In this document: piece by piece, positions 1 to 12,090 of the stretch
How the letters are laid out: the number at the start of each line of letters is the position of its first letter
Position numbering within the stretch: position 1 is the first letter of the stretch
Assembly (NCBI RefSeq): GCF_904849725.1
Contig: NC_058523.1
Coordinates: 340,669,948-340,733,947, forward strand
From: Hordeum vulgare subsp. vulgare
Lineage: Eukaryota; Streptophyta; Magnoliopsida; Poales; Poaceae
Direction: 5' to 3'
DNA: 64,000 nucleotides
Position numbers and translations under genes: made by a program
Notes under the pieces: generated by a model
The model's input: only the letters and a program-made list of their open reading frames with translations
What the model was told of the DNA's origin: nothing
The model's database searches: none

Positions 1-512
1 ATCACCTTCTCGTTTATCTTTGTCATGGTGGGGTCGTCCCACGGCTCTTTATATTCCTTTTCATTCCGGTCGGGGTACATGAACCTATTGTGCAACTTCT
101 TATGTGGTATCTGCTTCAACTTCTCGTTGTTGATGTTGGTGGTTTCCCTGAGGATGCATCCAAGTTGATTGCCCCAGCACTTGCGCGCTTCCTCTTGCAC
201 CGTTGGCTCTAACTTTTTGGGGTGAATCTCCGTGACCACAATTTGTCCAATGCCAAGCTCGTTTGGTCTTCGTGTCCTCTTCTTCTTCGGTGCTTTACCG
301 GCTACGACATCATCGTTGCCGGTCTCGAGGGCGTTGTCGGTGCCGGTGCCCGTGCTGGTGCCGGTGTTAGCGTCGGTGTCGGGGTTGGGACCACTGTCGC
401 CACCATGCAAACCCATCTGGTGTTCGTCCAGGTAATCGAAATAGTCATTTGCTGCCTCCATGGGGTCTGCGGGGCGAGCAGAACGACCCACGACTTCGGC
501 ATCGGTAGACAT
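1..512 (-). CDS. CACTA (En/Spm) transposon protein, N-terminal part, runs off window
   Basis: An uninterrupted reading frame of 170 codons starts at the ATG complementary to 510-512 and is still open at the window edge, so the C-terminus is missing. Visible parts in order: an acidic N-terminus (residues 1-35), a Thr/Gly/Asp repeat (about 45-60), a basic nuclear-localisation-like run KKKRTRR (76-82), then a conserved-looking block beginning NELGIGQIVVTEI and containing a Trp-Gly-Asn and Phe-Met-Tyr-Pro. From memory, the basic run followed by a 'G.....VTEI' block is typical of grass proteins of the plant transposase Ptta/En/Spm family (companion protein of CACTA transposons). The 181-codon frame on the opposite strand (222-767) is a shadow. 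The start is the first ATG after stops. Alternative: a host gene derived from such a transposon; the upstream hairpin argues for the transposon. Confidence 0.6.
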   Translation of the reverse strand, partial: MSTDAEVVGRSARPADPMEAANDYFDYLDEHQMGLHGGDSGPNPDTDANTGTSTGTGTDNALETGNDDVVAGKAPKKKRTRRPNELGIGQIVVTEIHPKKLEPTVQEEARKCWGNQLGCILRETTNINNEKLKQIPHKKLHNRFMYPDRNEKEYKEPWDDPTMTKINEKV

Positions 513-597
513 GTTTCCTATTCAACAATTGTAAATAAAAGTAATGACGAGAAAAAGGGGCCTATATTTGGTCGGAATGTTGATTCATTCCGCTTCG

Positions 598-705
598 GGC
601 AAATCCCTGGCACTCCATATGTCCTAGTTTCTAGCACAAGTCATGCCGAAAATTTCGGCATGACCTTTGCTAAAAAGTGGACATATGGAGCACCTGAAAT
701 TTGCC
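598..705. repeat. Nested inverted repeat (hairpin) upstream of the CACTA ORF
   Basis: A perfect palindrome with 12 bp arms (640-651 and 653-664, core TCATGCCGAAA, 1 bp centre) sits inside a wider imperfect inverted repeat: 598-624 pairs with 679-705 through CTCCATATGTCC and GGCAAAT. Subterminal hairpins of this kind occur in CACTA elements. The position just upstream of the transposon ORF fits that, but no terminal CACTA sequence was found nearby. Confidence 0.75.
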
Positions 706-2023
706 GGAACAGAAATGAATCAACATTCTGGCAAAACATAGGCCACTCAAAAAAATTAAGCACATGAACAGAGATCGAATGCGGCGGGTGCCGATGGAGC
801 AATCTACATTGATATACTCCAACAAAGAAGAAAGTGCACTTAAATATAGTTCATAACAAGAGTACAATGCGAGCAGAAACTAGACATGATAAATCATCAA
901 CATAGTAAGAGATAACTCAATGATGACCTATACTACAATCTCTACATATTTATATTTACCAAGTGGCAGGCCAAAAGGCCACAAAAGAAAGACCCCATCC
1001 CCGATTTATTTATGCACATATAATGTGTGTTTGTGATCGATTATTAAAACAACCAACGCCACATTCTTGCGCTGCTCGTCACCAAAGTACTGTTGTACTT
1101 CCATTAAAAAACAACACTGTACTGACTACTCTAATGTGGCAGCAGATGCATGATGATATGCTTGAGGCAAAACTATGATCGACAGTCTCTATATGAGCAT
1201 GTATATAGTGCTTAACGAAAAGGCGCTACTATACAATGCATTTAACACCTAATTTAGCACTGGGGTCAAATTCTCTTTCTTGATATAAAATCTTCTACAC
1301 TCATGTTTAAGCTTAAGACTGTATCACTTGACACTCCAGCGAGTATGTTACTACTAGTTTGTTCTTCCAGGTTAGTATCAATGTGAAACTGCTCATAAGC
1401 CAACCATAGAGGAGTAGAATATATATGTACCAAAGGGGTATAGGGGAAGATGATCAACCAATTGTAGTATAAATGGCACTAAGTAGTAGTAGTATTATTT
1501 GCATAATAGCTAACACACACTCCTCCCCTGCTCATCTTGCCACATGCTGATTCTGAATTCCATTTCTGAATCACAACTGATACATACAAACACAGACTGC
1601 CAATTTTGCTTGACAGTAGCCTGCTTTCATCTACTATTCCTCTGTTTTCTCAACTCTGAACACTTGCTTGTAGCTTCAGGTTTCAAGTAGCTCATAAACA
1701 ATAGCTCATAAACATGAGAAATGGAGCGAAACGACATAGGATAGGATATGGTGGTCCTCTTTCGCTGCACCACGCAGGAAAGGAAACGTCCACTACACCT
1801 AGGGTTTACGTGGAATTCTGCGACAACGCCATTTACAGGCAAACTAGAGTCATAGTGCTCTGCTCCATATCAGGCCAACAGTGTCGATGTACGCTGGAAA
1901 GAACCCTACTGCACGAGAGGTTCGATCTAATCCACGAACGAACCCTAGGCAAAGGACACTAGGAGGCGGACAAGGACTAGGGCAGCGAGGCACGCATCGT
2001 GTTGTTGCCATCAAGGGTACAAA
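706..2023. other. Non-coding, AT-rich, unassigned
   Basis: Only short unsupported frames occur here. A weak imperfect hairpin is formed by AGTACTGTTGT and ACAACACTGTACT near 1085-1122. The stretch could be the remainder of the CACTA element's end or older intergenic DNA. No TIR or target duplication could be placed. Confidence 0.5.
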
Positions 2024-2178
2024 TATGGGGTTTTCATCATTGGTTTGATATTATCACTCTACATCATGTCATCTTGCTTAAGGTGTTACTCTATTTGTCA
2101 TGAACTCAATACACTAGATGCATGCTGGATAGCGGTCGATGTGTGGAGTAATTGTAGTAGATGCAGAAAGTGTCGGTC
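2024..2178 (+). repeat. Fragment of an Athila-like LTR
   Basis: The text from 'tatggggtt' through 'tctacatcatgtcatc' to 'tagatgcatgctggatagcg' matches the interior of the LTRs at 42832-44377 and 40003-41549. Only about 150 bp remain, abutting the truncated Gypsy 1 LTR. This suggests an insertion or deletion that removed the outer end of that LTR. Confidence 0.6.
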
Positions 2179-2180
2179 TG

Positions 2181-5100
2181 AAGACGTACTCATCTCCAAA
2201 CTCCGGTCCTTCCATGTCTGGTCAATAACATAACCAGTGGAAAGCCAATGAGTACTTTGAATGTACTCACAAACAACCCATGATATGAACATTGAAAGTG
2301 AAGGATAACAATATCATGCATCTTTGGTGTAACTCATCTTGCTGGAATGATCATGAATATGCATCAAGTTAATGAATTACTTTTTAAGAACAGGTTACAG
2401 ATATCAATATATATGTTGAGGGCTGAACCATCCGGGTTCACCCTATATGCCAAGTCACCAAACTTGGTCATATCATTACTGTCACAGCAACGCCTTTTCC
2501 AACACCACACACACTCACACTTGATTTATGCGGAAATAACTGGACGTAGTTTAAGCAGGATTACCCAACTGTCCTTGACCGTGGACACGGATATTCGAAT
2601 AGTTTACACGCTGCAGAGGTAGTACGCTGGACCCACGAGATCCGGAAAACTTCCGTGTCGTCCACGACTCGCGGTATATAACATACCCGAGGTAAGTACC
2701 CGATCAATGTCTTTCCACTAACGATACTAGACAAAAGGTCCACTCGATTGGTACCCAGCCCACATGTGGTACGTCTTACGAGCACCAACTCTGGACAATA
2801 CCCACCATGCGGGGACCAACAGTGTGACTGGAACTCATAAAAATGGCATAGTCGCCCTACTTGGCACGACCCCATCACGAGAGTGACCACACATCACTCC
2901 CGCCACTAGTAATGTGGCTCTTTGCTAGCACCGACCAGAGTAATTAATATAGCCCCGTCCCATAAGGGGTAACATGGTCGTACTGGTATGGTTGGGACGG
3001 TCGACACATCATAAATCTCACCCCATTTCCGAAACCATACTCACACAAATACCGGGTGCATCACTTCACCAAAAGTGAACACCTAACTCATCATCTCCCT
3101 CGGGCATTAGTGGCACCCGACGGGGTTTTCATAAACTCGTTCCTTATGTCATCAACATGCTCATGATAATACTACTTCTATGTTTACTTGTCAACATGGT
3201 ATTAGCATGACCCTCAACGGGTAGGGTCAAGCTCAATGCATGTGCTCCGGGGGAGCCTTCGGTAAAATCATGTCAAATGATTACTCGCACTTATGATCAT
3301 GTGCAACGGGAATACTTGCTATTTTAACATGCAAGGTAACATATGCGCAGCCATGGTCAAAGGGCTGCTTGCCTTGGTCAACTAAGTATCCGGGGTCTTC
3401 GAGGTCTTCCGCTCCGATTCCCTCGTCACACGGATTTTCTATCGTCGATAAAACAATAAATAAGAAATAGCTCACACCGAAATAGATCACAAAGTCATTT
3501 TAAAAATGTTCTTTATTACTGATAAATCTAAGGTATCATTTTGAAAAATATCTGCCTAAATTTTCCTTGAAGGACTATTTTTGAATCAACCAAACAGAAG
3601 CAAAACTATTTCAATTTAGTCTTTTCTATTAATGTAAAATAGAATAGTTGTTCAAAAATTCATCCAAGCATATTATTAAATACTACATATTTTTAGTAGA
3701 ATAAAAGTGCAAAATATATATTTTCACACTGGTTAAATGTTTTTTATAAAAATCTTAGAAACCAGGGTTTTAAAAATAAAAGAAAATCGACTAAACTCCC
3801 GGCTTGGCTGAGCCCGAAGCTGGGCTGGCCCATGGCCAGCTGACAGCCAGCCGAGGCGCGCGCGCCGTCAGGTTTGAACCTGACGTGTGGGGCCCTGCGG
3901 TCAGTGGCTGAGGACAGCGCGGGGGAGGAGGCAGGGCCACCGATAGGTGGGGCACACGTGTCGGGGTCGTCTCCTACCTGTGGCCAGAGAGGAGGAGGAG
4001 GACGCCGGCGAGGTTGCCGACGCTCTCAAGCCCCAACGAGGACTGGAATGGATTTGCCTTACTGTCGCCTACCTGCTAGTGGTCGGAACAACGATGGGGA
4101 GGCAGGGGTTCGCCGGCGATGAGGAGGCCGTGGCGGAGGAGTTTCGGAAGGTGGTCGAGGAGGTGGCTAGAGACACGGAAATGCTCGGGCGAGTTGGGGG
4201 AAAGTTTCCTGGGGTTGAGAGGGTTAGTTTGGTGGATCGAGGGGTGCAGGAGCCGTCGTGTAGCCGGAGATCGACCGGAGCTCTGAGGCGGAGGGGCCTC
4301 GGTCGATCTCGAGCACCGGGGTTCTGCTGGGTTGCTGGGGTGGCTAGGGAGGTACTAGTGATCGTGGTGAAGCTATCTGAGGGGTGCTGGAGCGAGGGGG
4401 AGGGCTACTTATAGGCCCGCGATGGTGAGCCGATTCGGGAGCGTCGGTGACTCACCGTGGCGTGCATGGGGGGTGCAGAGAGAGGCTGGGGTCGAAACCA
4501 CGGTCTCAGGACGTGGTTTTGGACTACCCGAACCATCTGCAGTAGAGGGAGAGAGAGAGAAGTCGAGCATCCATGGCCGTGCAACCTTGGCCGGTTCTGG
4601 TGCGCGCGGGCACGCGTCGCACGAGCTCTAGCGCAGGAGAGGAGGGACCTTGAGGCTTGCTCGATGCATAAGGGTTGTCGCGGAAGAGGTTGGACATCTC
4701 GGGGGGAGGCTCGAATTGGCCGAGAACGTCGCCCCCACCCCGGTGACTTCCTGTAGCGCACCCATAGCGCAGTTTTGGCATGCCACGGCATGCTGGCGCG
4801 CTCTGAGGCACTTTGGACGTGTCTAGCATGTCTTGGCACTGGCTGGGAGGGTAGTTAGCCGTTTGGGTCTTGTGGGAGCTTCGGCTGGTCAAGGGAGACA
4901 AGAAATACTGGTGCTGTCAGCCTTGAACTGAAATCTAAATTGGGATTTTTGCCTTTCCACTTTGAACGAGTGAGGGGCCAATTGACTGGGGTTAGACACA
5001 GATGTTGGCCACATAATCTATGAGTTTGAAGCAAAGGGGTTTGGTTTAGCTGTGGCTAAGGTAGCTTTTTCCTATCTGTCAGAAGGTGTTCGACTGTGGG

Positions 5101-6050
5101 TTAAGGGGGTTGCACCCCACCACTGGTGCTGCAACTTAACAGGTTTGGGTTTGGTGGTAAACCATGGGGTTTCACCAAATTTGAGCTCCAATGGACAAGT
5201 TTAGCTTTGTAAACTTGAAAATACTCCAATATGACCAGATATGTCCCTTCCAAAGGGAGTGTGGGCAAACTAAGTCCCACAAATCCCATTTTTGGTGTGG
5301 AACACTCATTTGAGGTATTAGGCACTCCTGCAAAGTTCCAGCATCATTGGGCAAACTCTCCTATGTAGAGTTGCTCTAACTTGATTCTGGACATAAGGGG
5401 TTTTTGGGTTATTTGGGGTCCTTATTCACCTTTGATCAAGGTGAAACTTTATGCAGACACCAAATAGGGCTTAGGGATATCACTGGAATTTTCTAGGAAT
5501 TTATTGAGAATATTTCCTTTGGAAATATTTCAAAATGCCAAAACAGACAGAAATAGCTCTCAGGGTTTTTATTCAAAAATATAATGTAAAATGGGGTTTA
5601 TAATCCTATGTATGGAAAATATATGTCCTTCTGATCATCTCCAAATTTAATTAGATTTTTCTAAGGCAGAAAAGTATTTTTCCATGTAGGAATACCAATT
5701 CTGGCCTTAGAAATGGACATGTTATTTAATTAGGAAAATAATTACAAAAATAATTATCTTTGTGGTTTTGAAATATAAAGATAGGTTGAAATAAGATTAC
5801 AAACTTTGAGTAGAAGCAATGCTTGCTACCAAGGGCATGTAGTGCAACTCAAGGTAGGGTTTTACCTTGATGAGAATTAAGTAAAGGTTTTTGGAAATCA
5901 ATGTTATGAAATAGAGTTTTATCCTGACATGATCAAGCACACAAGCATACAATGTCAATCATGGCACTCACAACATTAATTTTGAAAAAGTTTTTAACAA
6001 GCTCAGATTTTCACAATACAGATAAGTGATAGTAAAAACACGGTGTGACA
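2181..6050 (-). repeat. 3' LTR of Gypsy 1 (outer end truncated)
   Basis: The segment 2181-4576 is matched by 12113-14505 almost base for base. The inner boundary is TGTCACACCG (minus strand) beginning at 6050, just after a purine-rich tract (6051-6066, minus: AAGGGGGATAGG). The GC-rich part 3790-4560 is the probable promoter region, with a (GA)n run at 4545-4560. The frame at 3947-4414 reappears at 13871-14338 only because the LTRs are copies. Confidence 0.88.
4407..4413 (-). promoter_or_regulatory. Putative TATA box of Gypsy 1 LTR (left copy)
   Basis: Minus strand reads CCTATAAGTAGC in the GC-rich LTR part. The right LTR has the better CCTATAAATAGC at the equivalent place, so this copy has one change in the box. 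Confidence 0.5.
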
Positions 6051-6052
6051 GA

Positions 6053-9000
6053 CCTATCCCCCTTACAAGAATCTCGTCCCCGAGATTCCTAAGCTAGGTG
6101 CTAAAAAGATCTGGAAACTCAGATCGGCGATAGTCTTCACGCTCCCATGTAGCTTCGGCTTCGGTGTGGTTGCTCCATTGAACCTTGAAATACTTGATAG
6201 TGTGGCTCCTGGTGCAACGCTATGTTTCATCCAGAATGCGGATCGGCCTCTCGCGGTAGGTGAGGTCAGGCCGAAGGTCAATGGCCTGGTGGTCAATATC
6301 CTTGTAAAGATCGGGACGACTTGGCGCTTGAAGACACTTCCGAAGTTGCGACACGTGGAAGACGTTGTGCACACCCGAAAGTTCCGGAGGTAGCTCCAAC
6401 TGATAAGCAACTTCTCCATGCCTTATGTGATCTTAAAAGGTCCAATGAACCTTGGAGCAAGTTTCCCCTTAACGTGGAAACGCTTGGTTCCCTTGAGAGG
6501 TGTGACACGGAGGTACACCAGATCTCTGGGAATGAACTCCACATTCCTGCGGCGAGGGTCCGCATAACTATTTTATCGTGACTTGGCTGCTTTTAGATTT
6601 TCTCGGACTAGTTGCACCTTCTCTTCTGCCTTGTGCAAGACTTCCGGTCCGAAAATCAGCCCGTGTCCGGTTTCAGACCAGTTGAGCGTGGTGTGGCACT
6701 TTCGTCCGTACAATACTTCGAACGGGGCCATCTAGAGATTGGGCTGGTAGCTGCTGTTGTATGAAAACTTAGCGAATGGCAGACAGTCTTCCCATTTGGC
6801 TCCATGCACCAGGACGCATGCGCGGAGCATATCTTCGAGTATCTGATTCACCCTTTCCGTTTGTCCTCATGTTTGCCGGTGGAAAGCGGTGCTAAAAGAG
6901 AGCTTGGTCCCGAGGCCTCTTGAAATTTCCTCCAAAACCTTGAGGTGAATTGCGTGCCTCGGTCAGATACAATCTCCTTGGGAACTCCATGAAGGCTTAC
7001 TATATGCTCAATATAGAGACTAGCCAACTTGTTCCCATCATAAGTGGTGTTTACATGGATGAAATGGGCCACTTTGGTCAAATGGTCGACAACAACCCAT
7101 ATCGAGTTATGGCCCGTGCTAGACCTTGGTAAGCCGGTAACAAAGTCCATGCCTACCTTGTCCCACTTCCATTCCGGCAACTTGAGAGGTTGTAGCAGTC
7201 CTGCGGGTCGTTGATGCTCAGCCTTGACTTGCTGGCACACATCGCACTTGGCCACATAAGACGCTATTTCCCTCTTCATACCGTGCCACCAGAATCTTCC
7301 TCGGAGATCTTGATACATCTTGGTACCACCAGGGTGAATGGAGTAGGGTGTATCATGTGCTTCCTGTAGGATTAAATCCTTGAGTTCAGCCTTGTTGGGT
7401 ACGCATAAACGCTTCCCAAACCACACCACTCCTTGTTCATCCTCCAAGAATCCTAGGTCCTTGCTTTCTTGAATCTTCTCCTTGATACCTTGAATGCTCT
7501 TGTGACCCTTCTGGGCCTCCTTGATGTCGTCTACCAGCGTTGGTTTGACTTTGAGGTTATCTAGGAGTCCAGATTCCACTAGTTCCAACCCAAAGTTCTC
7601 CAATTCTTCATATAGGGCGGGCTGCGTTTCCTTAAGCATGACGTTAAAGGTGATGGTCTTCCGGCTCAAGGAACCAGCCACTACATTAGCCTTACCGGGG
7701 TGATATTGAATGCTGAGGTCGTAGTTCTTGATTAACTCTAACCATCTTCGTTGCCTCATGTTCAATTCCCTTTGGGTGAAGATATACTTCACACTCTTGT
7801 GGTCAGTATATATTTCACATCACTTCCCCAGAAGGTAATGTCTCCATGTCTTCAGAGCATGCACTACTGCTGCCAATTCGAGATCATGGGTGGCATAGTT
7901 CTCCTCATGCGGGCGCAGTTGCCGTGACAAGTATGCCACGACTCTGCCATCCTGCATTAGAACCCCACCTAGCCCGGTCCTTGAGGGCATCACAATATAT
8001 CATGAACTCCTTGCTGATAACTGGAGTGGCCAATACCGGGGTGGTGGTTAGTCTCTTCTTCAACTCTTGGAAGCTTGCTTCAAATTCCGGCATCCATTCA
8101 AACTTCTTGCCTTTCTTCAAGAGCTAAGTCATAGGTCGCGCGATGCGGGAGAATCCTTCTATGAACTGGTGGTAATATCCCATGAGTCCGCGGAAGCTCC
8201 TGACTTCCTTCACGTCGTTTGGCGATTCCAAGTTGGTTACCGTGGTAATCTTAGAGGGATCAACTGCCAATCCACTTGCTGTCATGGTATGACCCAAGAA
8301 TCCAACTTCGTTTAGCCAAAACTGGCATTTGCTGAACTTGGCATACAGTTGGTGCTCTCGAAGCTTCTCCAATACTAACCTCAAGTGTTGCTCATGCTCT
8401 TCTTAAGACATGGAAAAGATTAATGTGTCATCAATGAATACGACGACAAACTTGTCCAGGTATTCCATGAAGACCTTATTCATGAGGTACATGAAGTAAG
8501 ATGGGGCATTAGTCAATCCAAAAGACATGATAGTGCATTCATACAGACCGTACCGGGTCACAAATGCTGTCTTCGGTATGTCTTCGGGTCGGATCTTTAG
8601 TTGGTAATATCCAGATCGGACGTCGATTTTGGAGAATACCTTAGCTCCTTTTAGCTGATCGAACAAGTCTTCAATCTTGGGGAGTGGGTACTTGTTCTTG
8701 ATCATGACCTCATTGAGAGAACGGTAATCGACGCAAAGTCTGATTGTCCCATCCTTCTTGGACACGAAGAGAACATGTGATCCCCAAGGTGACGCACTCG
8801 GACGAATAAACCCTTTCCTGAGTTGCTCATCCAGTTGCTTCTTCAACTCCACTAGCTCTTCGGAACCCATCCTGTAAGGCTTCTTATAGATAGGCCTTGA
8901 TCCGGGCATGAGTTCGATGATGAACTCGATGTCTCGGTCAGGAGGCATCCCTGGTAGCTCATCAGGAAAGACGTCCGGGTATTCATAGACTATTGGCACT

Positions 9001-10628
9001 CGATCGAGTCCTTCCTCTGACAGTCTGTTAACCCGTGGTACTCTAGCGGGTACTGGCTCAGAGACATACTTGACTTTGACCCCTTGGTCACTTTTCATGG
9101 TAATGGCCCTGTTGGCACAGTCCAAGATGCTTTGATGCTTGGCCAACCAATCCATGCCGAGAATTACTTCTAGGACTTGCAACTTAAGCACAATGAGATC
9201 TGCTAAGAAGCTCGTCCCATTGATAACTATCCCGACCTTCCTACATCCTAGGTTGGTCCTCAAAACTTCTCCCGGGGTTTGAATTGCCATATGCCCATGA
9301 AGCAAGGTAGGTTCTAAACCACACTTTTCCGCAAACTTTTGCGTAACATAAGAATGCGAAGCACCACAATAAAACAATACTGTTGCTGGGGTAGAGTTGA
9401 CGAGGAACGTACCCAGAATGCAGTCCTGGTCTTCGTGTGCCTCTTCTGCGGAAATATGATTAATCCGCCCCTTGCTGTGATACTGCTGATTGCGGGGAAC
9501 CTAATTCCTGCCTGGTGCTCCATGGCCTAGATTTGGCGCATTTGGGCACGGAGCATCGGGTTTCTTGTTGGGGCACTCCCTGGAATAGTGCCCTATTTGT
9601 CCACATCCGAAACAGGTAACTTGCGCTGGAAGATTGGTCTTGACCCCACCGTTGTTTGGCGGATTGCTTGCTGGCTTGGCGTTGACTTGCTACTAAGGTT
9701 GGTAATTCTGGCGAAATGTCAGATACTTGTACTGCTGCTGCTGATAGATGGGTCTTGCTGGAGCTGTCTGCCATGGTCGTGGCTTCGAGCTACTTGGTCG
9801 TCCACTACCCATTAGCCTGTGCTTACACGTGTCGTCCGTTGCACGACGCTTGTCTTCCAACATAAGGGCCTTGTTAACTAGGTCGCTGAAGGTCCTGCAT
9901 TCACAAACAACCAGCTGATACTCGAGTGACTGTTGCAGTCCTTCCATAAAGCGTTCCACTTTGGCAGCCTCAGTGCTGACGTCTTCAGGCGCATACCTTG
10001 ATAGGAGGTTGAACTTCTACAAATACCCCTTGACAGATCCGCTACCTTGCCTTAAGGCTCAGAATTCCCGCTTCTTAATATTCATCATTCCCGGAGGAAT
10101 GTGTGCAACACGGAATCCATCCTTAAACACATCCCAAGTGATGACTTGCCATGCTCGCATGATCTAAAATCCATCCCACCAAGCTCTGGTTGTGCCTGTG
10201 AGACAGTGAGTTGCATAGAGGACTTTCTCATGGTCATCAGTGCACTTGACCAGCGCGAGAAGGTCTTCAATAGTGCGGATCCAGTCATCGGCATTCAAGG
10301 GTTCAGTCGTCTCCGTGAATATGGGTGGCGTAGTTTGCATAAACTCAGAGAGAGTTGAGCGACCGTTGCCAATCCTGTTCCGCGGTGGGTGGTTCACCAA
10401 GGTTTGAGCCAGCTGCTGGATAGTGGCATTGTTGGCTTGACACTCCTCTCGAAGAGCTTGAAGGAACTGAGCCATGGTCAAACTTTTAGGAGGAGGCGGT
10501 GGCGGTGGAACATCGTCTTGCTTCTCGTGGTGATCTCCAACTTGAGCTTCCCCTACAGTTCCCTGCTGCTGTCCTGAAGAGGCAGAGCCGGGGTTGCCGA
10601 AGGTGCTGTTGCGAGTTGTATTCACCAT
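6053..10628 (-). pseudogene. Gypsy 1 gag-pol polyprotein, inactivated
   Basis: Start ATG is at 10628, after a CAGG acceptor-like site. Domains in order: proline-rich N-terminus and retrotransposon gag (about 10628-9700); CCHC zinc knuckle CFGCGQIGHYSREC (9573-9614); retropepsin (about 9380); reverse transcriptase with VDYRSLN and FIDD (about 8830-8430); RNase H (about 8060-7760); integrase H2C2 finger ending CDVC (about 7380-7230) and core with MDF and SDRG (about 7150-6950); chromodomain-like tail with WSNHTEAEATWERED (about 6150-6100). Gag through mid-RNase H stays in one frame but is broken by stops at 10164, 10059, 10017, 9693, 9501, 8403 and 8124. A one-base insertion near 7983 and another shift near 6930 follow, with a TGA near 7820 and a TAG at 6094. 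The protease motif reads FYCGAS: the catalytic Asp is Tyr (9369-9371). The polyprotein is clearly non-functional. Confidence 0.93.
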
Positions 10629-10911
10629 CCTGTCAGGGGAGTAGATAGGTCAATTTTGCCGAACTGGCTACATTCGAAAGGGATGATGTTCTAGTAAAGA
10701 GGGGGTCTGGTGTCGTGCTAGTGTGCAAGATTTTTAAGGCAATGGTTTTGGAAAGAACTACTGCATTAAATTTGAAAACAAGCGATGTAGTTGCTCACAA
10801 GCTGCCTAAGGCAGAATGCGACTTGCATCCAACAGGCTTACACAACATCCGGGGTCATGCAATCCTGATACAAGAACTCCTACGCTCGGTACATCCTAGT
10901 TGCCTACGTTG
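10629..10911 (-). other. Spacer between extra ORF and gag of Gypsy 1
   Basis: No coding potential seen. On the minus strand it ends in CTCCCCTGACAGG directly before the gag ATG, a pyrimidine-rich tract plus CAG resembling a 3' splice site. Confidence 0.5.
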
Positions 10912-11694
10912 TTAAGCGATCGACTGCGCGGTTTCATAAGCCGGTTCCGTGGGATCTTCGTCTTCGTCTTCATCTCTATCTTCATCTTCATTAGTGCTTC
11001 CCTTCCTTGAAGGAGTACGGGAACGAAGCGGACCATCACGACTTCTCTTGGTTGGCGAGGTAGCAAAGAGTGCGGTGTACTCTTCCGCGGTCAAGCGACG
11101 ACTCTGAAGAGGAATGGCCTGAAGCGGTGGTATTCCTCCTCGAAAAGCAAAACCAGATGGTCCTATGGGTGCTCCTTCTTTCTTCACCTTGCAATTCTTC
11201 ATCTTCTCCGTGCGAAGTAGGTCCTTGACTTGGTGCAGCTCTTGGCGGATCCTAGTTGACTCCTTGATCAAAAGATGTGTCAAGGTGTCTGAGGAGATAC
11301 TGAAGTAGGTCTGAAACCTCAGTGGCGTCCCGTCCTCGGAAGATGGGTTGAGTGTCTAACTCCCGTCTACCTTATCTTTAACAAAAGGTACGTGACGAGT
11401 AGCTGGCTCGTCAGCCATCTCAGGAAGGATGTCGCGGAGTCGCACGAGTGCCTCTCGTGCCGCAGTCTCCACGGCCAACATCAGATCCTCCATCTGTGGT
11501 CCCTCAAAGAACTAGCTAGTTGGGGAGTCGTTAGCCTTCACTATCACGTCCACGTGATACTCCTTGGTGTCGGTGTTGACCCAGTGTTCGTGGTAGAGGA
11601 AGATGGGTGTGTGACGTACTTGACACTTCTCGAGGCTATCGCTCAAAAGCAGAGGAAAGCCCGTCTCTAGAAGCATCTCAGGTATCGCGGCCAT
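10912..11694 (-). pseudogene. Extra ORF upstream of gag in Gypsy 1, uncharacterised
   Basis: One frame of about 260 codons, interrupted by two in-frame TAG stops (11512-11514 and 11356-11358). It starts at an ATG that follows CTCTCCTCTACAG and six more bases. It is homologous to the intact 257-codon ORF in the same position in Gypsy 2 (31253-32026). In both, P.[FY]...E.[YW]......[QE]Y...V.V has identical spacing, and a helix-like block (here LAVETAAREALVRLR) follows. The C-terminal half is charged: a coiled-coil-like QELHQVKDLLRTEK and an acidic EDRDEDEDEDP tail. The N-terminal half resembles the layout of a dsRNA-binding fold (Pro-aromatic, beta strands, Ala-rich helix), which is inference only. 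The product is not one of the standard retrotransposon proteins. Confidence 0.7.
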
Positions 11695-11816
11695 CTACAA
11701 TCTGTAGAGGAGAGGGTTTGAAATTTTTAGTGGTTGCAGGTTCTTGGGTCAATCTTATGTGCACTAATCGTTTCGGCTATCATCCATGCTACCTAAGACT
11801 TCCTATAGTCAGGATG
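11695..11816 (-). other. 5' leader of Gypsy 1
   Basis: Untranslated leader between primer-binding site and extra ORF. It contains a donor-like TCTTAGGTAGC and ends with the pyrimidine-rich acceptor-like tract before the ORF, so a spliced leader is possible. Confidence 0.4.
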
Positions 11817-11828
11817 GCTCTGATACCA
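11817..11828 (-). other. Primer-binding site of Gypsy 1
   Basis: Minus strand TGGTATCAGAGC, the standard match to the 3' end of initiator tRNA-Met, starts four bases after the LTR end. Confidence 0.88.
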
Positions 11829-12090
11829 GCTCTGTGGGGACCCCGACTTACGACTCGAGATCGCCGTGCTCAGTGATCCTAGAGATCAATGCTCACCAAA
11901 CACAGATACCGAAATAAAAGAGTCTTACATCCAAGTACCAATTATTACAACACATGACCGAAGGGTCAAGTTCATCAGGCAGGGCCTAAGGCCAAATTAC
12001 TCAGATACACTTGTAGTGGAAAACATAGGGGCTAAGCGGGTGCCCATGCCATCAAGCCTACACCGACAGGCATTCTGACTCGGAAGCGTC

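Noticed and set aside
222..767. 181-codon plus-strand frame
   Set aside because: Antisense shadow of the CACTA protein; valine/glycine repeat comes from the Thr/Gly-coding repeat on the other strand.
3947..4414. 155-codon frame also present at 13871-14338
   Set aside because: Same frame in both copies because they are LTRs; antisense to the element and in its GC-rich promoter region; no domain recognised.
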